Below, one piece after another: positions 1-5,547 of a DNA stretch of 5,547 nucleotides. This DNA comes from Rickettsiales bacterium. GTDB lineage: Bacteria > Pseudomonadota > Alphaproteobacteria > Rickettsiales > UBA3002. The stretch is taken from positions 1 to 5,547 of the forward strand of contig CANEUT010000115.1 in NCBI GenBank assembly GCA_947441895.1. Direction: 5' to 3'. The notes beneath the pieces are model-generated. The model did not search any database, was not told the origin of the DNA, and worked only from the letters and a program-made list of their open reading frames with translations. The position numbers and the translations under genes are program-made. How positions within the stretch are numbered: the first letter of the stretch is position 1; each line of letters starts with the position of its first letter.

Positions 1-3000
1 ATAGAATAAATCATTTAAATTCAGTTTGGTTAACTGCTAATGCTGGCAGTGGAAAAACAACGGCGCTTACCCATCGGGTGGTGTCGCTGCTGCTGCGTGG
101 CGTGGTGCCCGAACACATTTGCTGCATTACCTATACCAAAGCGGCGGCCAGCGAAATGCAGATGCGGGTGCTGGGCCGCTTGCGTAAATTATTGCTGGCG
201 AGCGATGAGGATTGCGCGCGCGATGTTCAAAAACTGCTGACCAGGGCGCCGTTGCCTGAAGAAATGCATCGTGCACGCCATTTGTTTGGCCAGGTGCTGG
301 ATAGCCCAATGGGCGGCGTTCAGCTGACCACTATTCACGGCTTTTGCCAAAGCATTTTGCGACGGTTTCCCATGGAGGCCGGCATTGCCCCGCATTTCAC
401 GGTACTGGAGGACACCGCGGCCGACACATTGCTGACACAGGCGAAGCACCGATTGCTATCGAATGTGCGCAACGGCGATAGGTGGTTGACCCAGGCCTTG
501 GAACTTTTTGGCGAGCGCAGCGGCGAAATGCGGTTTGATACGCTGATGGGGGCCATTATTGCCAAGCGCGAACTGTGGCAAACCATCTGGCGTGCGCAAA
601 CACCGGACCGCCTGCGGGGGCACCTGTTCGCGCTTCATGGGTTGAATGAAAATGTGACCCAAGAAGTGCTCTATACGGCATTTATTCAATGCATAAGCCC
701 AGCCGATGAGCAGGTGATTCGCCAGCATTTGTCGCAGCTGCTCAGCCATACAAACAAAGGTGAACCAGAAAAGGGGAGGGTTTTAGCAAATTGGTTATCT
801 GCGGATTTGAGCAGTCGCCAAGTTATGATTGATGCATTCTGCAAGCTATTCCTAACAGACAAACACAAAATAAGGGATAAGCTACTTGCCAAAGATTTGT
901 CGACATCTCCATTACAAACGACATTTGAATTATTGGCAACAAAAGCATTGTCGTTCCGCCAGGCTCAATTTGGTTTGGCCGCCGCCGAAGAAAGCTTCGC
1001 CATTGCCGTGCTGGCGCGTGATTTGCTGAAGCTTTACGAACAGGCCAAGCAATCCATGCAGGCGCTCGATTACGAAGATTTAATTGCCCGCACTCGCCAA
1101 TTATTTTCGCAAAGCGAGAATTTGGGATGGGTGATGAGTAAGCTCGATCACCGCATCGACCATCTGCTGATTGATGAAGCGCAAGATACCAGCGCCGATC
1201 AGTGGCATATTGCGCAGTCGCTGGTGGAAGAATTGATTGCCGCGAATGCTGGTTTGGGTAGTGGCAATCAGCCGCGAAGCCTGCTGGTGGTGGGTGATGA
1301 GAAACAATCGATCTATAGCTTTTCAGGTGCCGCGCCCGAGCTTTTTGCCAGCAAAGAAGCCGAGTTTAAAACCATGCTGGAACATTCGGCGGCACCCATG
1401 GAAGTGCAGGTGCTTGATACATCTTATCGATCGGCCGAGGCAGTGCTGAAGCTGGTGAACCATGTGGCGGCTCAGCCTGATGTGGCGGTTGCGCTTAGTG
1501 CTGCTGGCGTCAGCCCGCCGCATAAGCTGCATCGGGTGCAAGCCACAGGGCGGGTGGTGTTTTATCCACCGCTCACTGCGCCCGAAAAAATAACACTGAC
1601 ACCACTCACCATTCCTACCGAATATCAAATTGTACGCAGCGGGCCGCAAATGCTAGCCGAAGAAGTGGCGGAAACCATTGCGGGCTGGATTGAGCAAAAA
1701 CGCTGGCTGGCAAGCGAGGGCAGGCCGGTTCAAGCGGGTGATATTCTGGTGTTGGTGCATCGTCGTAAACCCATCGTATTGCCCTTGATTCGGGCGCTGG
1801 AGCGTAAAAACATTCCTGTCGCCGGACTTGATCGCCTCACCCTTGCGGATCATCTGGCCATGAAAGACCTGTTGGCGCTCATGCGCTGGTGCATGCATGT
1901 GGATGATGATTTGGCGCTGGCACAAGTGCTGCGTTCACCGCTGATTGGCATTTCTGATGAGGCTCTGCGCGGTTTTGCCCATGGGCGTGCGGGCAGCTTG
2001 TGGCATGAGTTGCAATCGAGCGACCATGCGGCATTGCTTCGTCATTGGCTTCACCAGCGCCATGCAATGCCGTATGAATTTTTGACCGAAGTGCTGGAAG
2101 TGGCAGGGGCGCGCAAACGTTTTGCCACGCGCTTTGGCGAAGAGGTGCACGAGGTGTTGGATGAGCTGAAAGAGCAGGCGGCCACCATGCCCGAAAATAT
2201 GCAAAAAACTCTCACCCATTTTGCTGATTGGGTGGGTGGTAGCCGTCGTCAAATTAAGCGCGAACAAGAAGCAGGAGCAGTGAATCAGGTGCGCATTATG
2301 ACCGTGCATGGCGCCAAAGGGTTGGAAGCGCCAATTGTGCTGATGGTCGATACCGACAGCGTGCCCGACACACGGCGCGAAGTGGTGTATTTTTCAATGA
2401 GCGCGCAAGGCCAAACATTACCGGTGGTAGCGCTTTCCGAAGAAGCGAAATATGCGCCGCTTCTGTTGGCCGCTAAGGAAAAGAAAAACGAACAATTGGT
2501 AAATGAATATCAGCGGCTTTTATATGTGGCGCTCACCCGCGCGCGCGAAGAATTGCATGTGTTTGGCATGGTGAGTAAAAAAGGTGAGGCCAAAACAGGC
2601 TCATGGTATGAAACGATTCGCCGCAGCATGAAAGATCTAAATGCCGTGGAAGAATGGGATGAGTTGGTGTTACGCGATGTGCGATCAGCCAGTGCTGCAA
2701 AAGCAACTGCTCAGCATGAAAACAAATTAGCCCCATTGCCGCCTTGGGCAAAAAATAACCCACGCACAATTGAAGTTACCCCGGCGGTGCGATCGTCATC
2801 GCAGTTGGGGGCTGGGCAAGTGCCAGCTTATGTGGTGGCAAGTGGCCAAAACATGCGTGAGCGCGGGGTGCGTATTCATCGTGTGCTGCAAATGCTGCAT
2901 AAAGAAACCGATGAAAACTATATTTCCAAACTGGTGCGCTATGTGGCACCCGATTGGAATTTGGATGAACAAAAAAAGGCCATTATTGAAATTCACGCCC

Positions 3001-3356
3001 TTTTTAACCAACACCAATTTTTGTGGCAGCATTTGGCCCATGCGGAAGTGAATATCGCCGGAACCATTGATATGGCAGGCATTAAAACCCCTATCAGCGG
3101 ACAGATAGATTTGCTGGTGGAAACGCCAACGGAAATCATTGTGCTTGATTATAAAACCGGCCGCCATGTTCCAACCAGTGCCGCTGAAGTATCAGAAAAC
3201 TATCGGCTTCAGCTAAAAACCTATCAGGCATTACTGCGGCAAATTCATCCACAAAAGCCCGTGCGTGTGGCCATTTTATGGACATCCGTGCCACAGCTGA
3301 TGTGGCTGGATGCGGCGGTGGAAAATACTCTATGGAATTTGGCCGTTGCTGCTTGA
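1..3356 (+). CDS. addA: AddA, helicase-nuclease subunit of the AddAB double-strand-break repair enzyme (5' end missing)
   Basis: AddA is the ATP-driven 3'-5' helicase and nuclease subunit of AddAB, which resects broken DNA ends for RecA-dependent repair. The frame is open from base 3 to the TGA at 3354-3356, giving 1117 visible residues; the family usually has about 1150-1180, so only a short N-terminus is missing. Numbering from the codon at 3, the SF1 (UvrD-type) motifs are: Walker A ANAGSGKTT (12-20); TYTKAAASEM (43-52); TTIHGFCQSI (109-118); Walker B/motif II LIDEAQDTS (389-397); motif III VVGDEKQSIYSFSGA (429-443); motif IV LDTSYRS (471-477); motif V MTVHGAKGLE (766-775); motif VI YVALTRAREEL (841-851). 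The C-terminal RecB-type nuclease is complete: G955 with H959, GQID ending at D1036, DYKTG with D1049 and K1051, and Q1070 with Y1074. No in-frame ATG, GTG or TTG precedes Walker A in the window, so the start lies upstream. AddB is probably encoded just upstream, by known gene order. Codon use shifts in an AT-rich patch near 780-960. Confidence 0.96.
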   Translation, partial: RINHLNSVWLTANAGSGKTTALTHRVVSLLLRGVVPEHICCITYTKAAASEMQMRVLGRLRKLLLASDEDCARDVQKLLTRAPLPEEMHRARHLFGQVLDSPMGGVQLTTIHGFCQSILRRFPMEAGIAPHFTVLEDTAADTLLTQAKHRLLSNVRNGDRWLTQALELFGERSGEMRFDTLMGAIIAKRELWQTIWRAQTPDRLRGHLFALHGLNENVTQEVLYTAFIQCISPADEQVIRQHLSQLLSHTNKGEPEKGRVLANWLSADLSSRQVMIDAFCKLFLTDKHKIRDKLLAKDLSTSPLQTTFELLATKALSFRQAQFGLAAAEESFAIAVLARDLLKLYEQAKQSMQALDYEDLIARTRQLFSQSENLGWVMSKLDHRIDHLLIDEAQDTSADQWHIAQSLVEELIAANAGLGSGNQPRSLLVVGDEKQSIYSFSGAAPELFASKEAEFKTMLEHSAAPMEVQVLDTSYRSAEAVLKLVNHVAAQPDVAVALSAAGVSPPHKLHRVQATGRVVFYPPLTAPEKITLTPLTIPTEYQIVRSGPQMLAEEVAETIAGWIEQKRWLASEGRPVQAGDILVLVHRRKPIVLPLIRALERKNIPVAGLDRLTLADHLAMKDLLALMRWCMHVDDDLALAQVLRSPLIGISDEALRGFAHGRAGSLWHELQSSDHAALLRHWLHQRHAMPYEFLTEVLEVAGARKRFATRFGEEVHEVLDELKEQAATMPENMQKTLTHFADWVGGSRRQIKREQEAGAVNQVRIMTVHGAKGLEAPIVLMVDTDSVPDTRREVVYFSMSAQGQTLPVVALSEEAKYAPLLLAAKEKKNEQLVNEYQRLLYVALTRAREELHVFGMVSKKGEAKTGSWYETIRRSMKDLNAVEEWDELVLRDVRSASAAKATAQHENKLAPLPPWAKNNPRTIEVTPAVRSSSQLGAGQVPAYVVASGQNMRERGVRIHRVLQMLHKETDENYISKLVRYVAPDWNLDEQKKAIIEIHALFNQHQFLWQHLAHAEVNIAGTIDMAGIKTPISGQIDLLVETPTEIIVLDYKTGRHVPTSAAEVSENYRLQLKTYQALLRQIHPQKPVRVAILWTSVPQLMWLDAAVENTLWNLAVAA
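780..960 (+). other. AT-rich patch inside addA
   Basis: Counting by hand, bases 781-960 are about 39% GC, against about 54-56% in the addA stretches counted on either side (121-240 and 961-1080). The patch uses codons such as AGG, ATA, CTA, TTA and ACA more than its surroundings, which favour CGC, ATT and CTG. The reading frame is not broken. It encodes visible residues about 260-319, in the poorly conserved helical region between the TTIHGFC motif and motif II. It could reflect relaxed constraint or a short recombined segment; the sequence alone does not decide. Confidence 0.55.
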
Positions 3357-3406
3357 CGAGTGCTACAAGCATGCCTATCTATACTGCATAGCAACAATGT
3401 TTCAGC

Positions 3407-3410
3407 GAGG
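3407..3410 (+). promoter_or_regulatory. Ribosome binding site of trxA
   Basis: GAGG lies five bases before the ATG at 3416. It is the clearest Shine-Dalgarno sequence on the plus strand of the window and supports that ATG as the trxA start. The 59-base gap between addA and trxA that contains it shows no hairpin with a T-run, so the two genes may be co-transcribed. Confidence 0.7.
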
Positions 3411-3415
3411 CTTTC

Positions 3416-3739
3416 ATGACCACTAAACATGTATCGGATGATGAATTTGACGGCATTGTGTTGGCTGATAAAGGCCATGTATTGGTCGATTTTTGGGCAG
3501 AATGGTGTGGCCCATGCAAACAAATTGGCCCCATTTTAGACGAAATTGGCAACGAAATGACTGGAAAACTCACCATTGCGAAGGTGAATATTGACCAGAA
3601 TCCAGAGTCGCCGCAACGCTATGGTGTGCGCGGTATTCCCACGATGATTTTGTTCAAAGATGGCAAAGCTGTTGGCACCAAAGTGGGCTCGCTGCCCAAA
3701 AGCCAATTGGTGGAGTGGATTAACGGCCTCGTCGCTTAA
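3416..3739 (+). CDS. trxA: Thioredoxin 1
   Basis: This is a small cytoplasmic disulfide reductase that passes electrons from thioredoxin reductase to targets such as ribonucleotide reductase, methionine sulfoxide reductases and PAPS reductase. The 107 residues match the length of the classic single-domain family. The active site WCGPCK is at 30-35 (catalytic Cys31 and Cys34), preceded by the usual VDFWAEW strand with the buried Asp25. The cis-proline motif GIPTM has Pro75, and the FKDG turn and C-terminal helix follow. There is no signal peptide, so it is cytoplasmic. The ATG has a GAGG five bases upstream. It lies 59 bases after addA and 9 bases before the glutamine-synthetase-like gene, on the same strand. 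The addA-trxA linkage is common in alphaproteobacteria. The domain is complete and nothing in it is unusual. Confidence 0.97.
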   Translation: MTTKHVSDDEFDGIVLADKGHVLVDFWAEWCGPCKQIGPILDEIGNEMTGKLTIAKVNIDQNPESPQRYGVRGIPTMILFKDGKAVGTKVGSLPKSQLVEWINGLVA

Positions 3740-3748
3740 TTCATCTAA

Positions 3749-4552
3749 GTGCCCAATTCGCCGACCAGTACAGAATATCTTGTGAACGCGCTTGTCAGCG
3801 AATCATCGCTGACGCCGGTGATGGCTGCCGAAATTGAATGTTATGTGCTGCTGGCGGATGATTCGGTGGAAACCATGGAAGCTTTCTGGGCGCCGGTCGA
3901 TGCCATGCTCCGCCAATCGAACGTGCCGCTGCTGCGCATTGAAAAAGAACGTGGTGTGAATCAGTTCGAGGTGGTGACAGCCATCACCACGCCTGATTTT
4001 TTGGCGATATCGCTCGATATTATTAAACAGGTGATTGAATATCAGGCGGCGCAGATGGAGGTGAAAGTTACCTTCGCGGCGAAACCCTTTGCTGATCAAC
4101 CTTCCAGCGGTTTGCATTTGCATATTCACCTGGCCGATGCCGAGGGAAATAATGCCTTCCACAAACCCGAAGAATGGACCAGCGATGCGCTGCGTTTCAG
4201 CGTGGGCGGATTACTGGCGTCGCTACCGGAATCACTGACGACATTCTTTCCGAATGCGGATGATTATGCGCGGTTGGATGATGTTGACCATGTGCCAAAA
4301 AGCGCCAGCTGGGGTGCGAATAATCGCTATTGTGCGCTGCGTATTCCTATGAATCCTGACCCGTATCATAAATGGATTGAGCATCGTGTGCCGTGCGCCA
4401 ATGCCCATCCGCGTGGAGCGATTAACGCGGTGCTGCGTGGCGTTTTGCGTGGCATGCGTGAACGGATTGAGCCGCCGGAACAAGAATATGGCAAGCCCAC
4501 CACGGGGCTGGTGAAAAGCCTATCGCCCGCAGCCAGCGACGAGGCCGCGTAA
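3749..4552 (+). CDS. Compact glutamine-synthetase-fold protein (catalytic core only), substrate unknown
   Basis: The 267 residues align with the catalytic core of glutamine synthetase (GS), whose members join glutamate to ammonia or other amines using ATP. Compared with Salmonella GS, the metal ligands are all present: E28 and E30 (E129, E131), E67 and E74 (E212, E220), H123 in SSGLHLH (H269) and E211 (E357). R175, R193, R198 and R213 match R321, R339, R344 and R359. Spacing is exact over E74-H123 (49 residues), H123-R193 (70) and R193-E211 (18). Missing are the beta-grasp domain carrying D50, about 40 residues between E30 and E67, and the C-terminal part with adenylylation site Y397. E327 is replaced by H181, R355 by W209 and N264 by P118. 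The SWG-x-NNR segment recalls the PuuA-type amine ligases more than GlnA. The GTG at 3749 follows an in-frame TAA and has no clear ribosome binding site; GTG 3782 or ATG 3821 are alternatives, and homology begins near residue 26. Translation may be coupled to trxA, which ends nine bases upstream. Membership of the GS fold is secure; activity is unknown. Confidence 0.85.
   Translation: MPNSPTSTEYLVNALVSESSLTPVMAAEIECYVLLADDSVETMEAFWAPVDAMLRQSNVPLLRIEKERGVNQFEVVTAITTPDFLAISLDIIKQVIEYQAAQMEVKVTFAAKPFADQPSSGLHLHIHLADAEGNNAFHKPEEWTSDALRFSVGGLLASLPESLTTFFPNADDYARLDDVDHVPKSASWGANNRYCALRIPMNPDPYHKWIEHRVPCANAHPRGAINAVLRGVLRGMRERIEPPEQEYGKPTTGLVKSLSPAASDEAA
4520..4552. other. Tail-to-tail overlap of the GS-like gene and trpA
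   Basis: The last 33 bases of the plus-strand GS-like gene are also the last 33 bases of minus-strand trpA. Codon boundaries coincide: the TAA of the GS-like gene (4550-4552) reads as TTA (Leu253) in trpA, and the TAG of trpA (4520-4522) reads as CTA (Leu258) in the GS-like gene. Ten residues of each protein are thus encoded antisense to each other. No intrinsic terminator can lie between the two genes, so transcripts from both sides probably overlap at their 3' ends. Confidence 0.9.
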
Positions 4553-5308
4553 AAACGCGCTGAATTTGGCGATATCGCCACCGCTTTCATGAATGAACTG
4601 CACAATGGCCGAACCCACCACCACACCATCGGCCAGCGGGGCCATGGCTTTCACATCATCGGCGGTTTTAATGCCAAACCCAACGCAAACCGGCAGTTGG
4701 GTGGCTTTGCGAATTTCTGCCATGTGACTGGCAATACGCGCAGCTGGCGCAGCAGCAGCACCCGTGATGCCCGCCACAGAAATATAGTAAAGATATCCAT
4801 CGGCATGTTGGGTGAGTAGTGGCAGACGATGGGGCACGGAGGTTGGCGCAATGAGCCGCACCAGCGCAATGCCAGCCTTGCGCAGAATTGGCTCTAGCTC
4901 TGCGGCTTCTTCCGGAGGCAAATCAACAATAATCACGCCATCAACACCGGCCGCGGCAGCATCAGCCGCGAATTTTTCGTAACCATATACGTAAAGCGGG
5001 TTCAGATAGCCCATCAGCACCATGGGCGTGGCATGACGCGCGCGAAACTCGCGGGCGAGCACTAAAATTTTTTCTAAATCCGTGCCTGCTTCCAGTGCGC
5101 GCAAACCAGCGGCCTGAATGGTTGGGCCATCGGCCATGGGGTCGGAAAAGGGGATACCCATTTCAATAATATCGGCACCGTTTTCAGCCAACGCATCAAG
5201 CAGTTCAGCGGTTTTTTCTGGCGATGGATCACCACCCATGATGAAAGGGATGAACGCGGCGCGGTTAGCCGCTTTACAGCGGGCGAATGCTTGCGCGATG
5301 CGGCTCAT
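4520..5308 (-). CDS. trpA: Tryptophan synthase alpha subunit
   Basis: TrpA cleaves indole-3-glycerol phosphate to indole and glyceraldehyde 3-phosphate; the indole passes through a tunnel to TrpB in the cytoplasmic alpha2-beta2 complex, the last step of tryptophan synthesis. The 262-residue product has the TIM-barrel landmarks: GGDPS (25-29), the catalytic Glu49 in DIIEMGIPFSDP, catalytic Asp60 in the MADGPTIQ loop 2, loop 6 SVAGITGA (177-184) with Thr182, and the phosphate-binding VGFGI (209-213) and VVGSAIV (230-236). Length is slightly under the usual 265-280, the shortening being at the C-terminus, which overlaps the converging GS-like gene. The ATG at 5308-5306 overlaps the trpB stop as ATGA, and a GGGGTG stretch at 5314-5319 lies five bases before it inside trpB, so translation is likely coupled. 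The active site is complete and the enzyme should be functional. Confidence 0.97.
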   Translation of the reverse strand: MSRIAQAFARCKAANRAAFIPFIMGGDPSPEKTAELLDALAENGADIIEMGIPFSDPMADGPTIQAAGLRALEAGTDLEKILVLAREFRARHATPMVLMGYLNPLYVYGYEKFAADAAAAGVDGVIIVDLPPEEAAELEPILRKAGIALVRLIAPTSVPHRLPLLTQHADGYLYYISVAGITGAAAAPAARIASHMAEIRKATQLPVCVGFGIKTADDVKAMAPLADGVVVGSAIVQFIHESGGDIAKFSAFLRGLVAGCGR

Positions 5309-5547
5309 AGCTTCACCCCAAGTGCTTCGGCCACGGTGAAAATATCTTTATCACCACGACCACAGAGATTCATCACCAGTATCTGATCTTTCGGCATGGT
5401 GGGGGCGCGTTTGATGACGTGGGCGAGGGCATGCGCCGGTTCGAGCGCAGGAAGAATTCCCTCTGTCTGTGCTAAAACTTTAAAGGCACTTAGTGCCTCG
5501 TTGTCGGTCGCGGAAACATATTCCACGCGCTTGATGTCATGCAGATA
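5305..5547 (-). CDS. trpB: Tryptophan synthase beta subunit (C-terminal 80 residues only)
   Basis: TrpB is the pyridoxal-phosphate enzyme that joins indole from TrpA to L-serine, giving tryptophan. Only its last 80 residues are in the window; the frame runs open to the right edge. The GTG at 5526-5524 is an internal Val codon, because the typical TrpB sequence (YLHDIKRVEYVSATD) continues upstream of it. Visible landmarks are TEGILPALEPAHAL, with the conserved Glu of the indole site, and the cofactor-site segment NLCGRGDKD near the C-terminus. In that segment a Cys sits where Salmonella TrpB has Ser377, which hydrogen-bonds the PLP ring nitrogen; I believe Cys also occurs here in other TrpB proteins. 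The stop TGA (5307-5305) overlaps the trpA ATG. In alphaproteobacteria trpF usually lies upstream of trpB, outside this window. Confidence 0.96.
   Translation of the reverse strand, partial: YLHDIKRVEYVSATDNEALSAFKVLAQTEGILPALEPAHALAHVIKRAPTMPKDQILVMNLCGRGDKDIFTVAEALGVKL
5314..5319 (-). promoter_or_regulatory. Ribosome binding site of trpA inside trpB
   Basis: On the minus strand GGGGTG lies five bases before the trpA ATG, within the last codons of trpB. It supports the ATG that overlaps the trpB stop codon as the trpA start, and fits re-initiation by ribosomes finishing trpB. Confidence 0.55.

Noticed and set aside
14..34. TTTAAAT and GTTAAC near the left edge as a regulatory (CtrA-like) site
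   Set aside because: Spacing of the two TTAA elements is 11 bases rather than the 7 expected for a CtrA box, and they lie within the addA coding frame.
40..240. Plus-strand 66-codon frame beginning with ATG at 40
   Set aside because: Out of frame with the AddA P-loop and conserved motifs that occupy the same bases; Cys- and Arg-rich composition typical of a frame shadow.
1935..2309. Antisense open frame of 124 codons within addA
   Set aside because: Lies opposite strongly conserved AddA sequence, resembles no family and has no ribosome binding site; a shadow of the real gene. The same applies to the minus-strand frame at 2796-3167.
3353..3385. TTGACG at 3353-3358 and TATACT at 3380-3385 as a promoter for trxA
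   Set aside because: The hexamers are good but 21 bases apart, well over the usual 16-18; the alternative TATCTA at 17 bases is a poor -10. Too weak to list, though a trxA promoter in this gap would be reasonable.
3361..3393. Inverted repeat TGCTA ... TAGCA between addA and trxA
   Set aside because: Five-base arms with a 23-base loop, no GC-rich stem and no T-run; not a credible terminator or operator.
4589..4819. Plus-strand 76-codon frame opposite trpA
   Set aside because: Entirely antisense to conserved trpA sequence, with no recognisable protein features.

Overview
The window holds five protein-coding genes, packed almost end to end: the 3' part of addA (+, cut by the left edge), trxA (+), a short glutamine-synthetase-fold gene (+), trpA (-) and the 3' part of trpB (-, cut by the right edge). 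The protein sequences and the addA-trxA linkage beside trpBA point to an alphaproteobacterium of middling GC (about 54-56% in the stretches of addA counted by hand). The genus cannot be named from this sequence. There are no tRNAs, rRNAs, insertion sequences, CRISPR repeats or gene-free stretches over 60 bases.

Left part (1-3356): AddA, the helicase-nuclease subunit of the AddAB double-strand-break repair enzyme. All helicase motifs and the C-terminal RecB-type nuclease site are visible. The gene begins before the window. A GTG at 78 looks like a start but lies downstream of the Walker A motif, so it cannot be the true one. A patch around 780-960 is much richer in AT than the rest of the gene.

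Middle (3357-4552): trxA encodes a standard 107-residue WCGPC thioredoxin with a good ribosome binding site. Nine bases later comes a 267-residue protein that aligns with the catalytic core of glutamine synthetase, matching both metal sites. It lacks the N-terminal beta-grasp domain and the C-terminal part with the adenylylation tyrosine, and several ammonia- and nucleotide-site residues are changed. This is the most unusual item in the window.

Right part (4520-5547, minus strand): trpB and trpA, the two tryptophan synthase subunits, joined by an ATGA overlap. The 3' end of trpA overlaps the 3' end of the glutamine-synthetase-like gene by 33 bases, tail to tail, leaving no room for a terminator between the two converging units. 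In many alphaproteobacteria accD and folC lie between trpA and trxA; here they are absent and the glutamine-synthetase-like gene is in their place.

The plus-strand genes look like one transcription unit (addA, trxA, GS-like), possibly with extra transcription starting just before trxA. The trp genes are the end of a separate converging operon.
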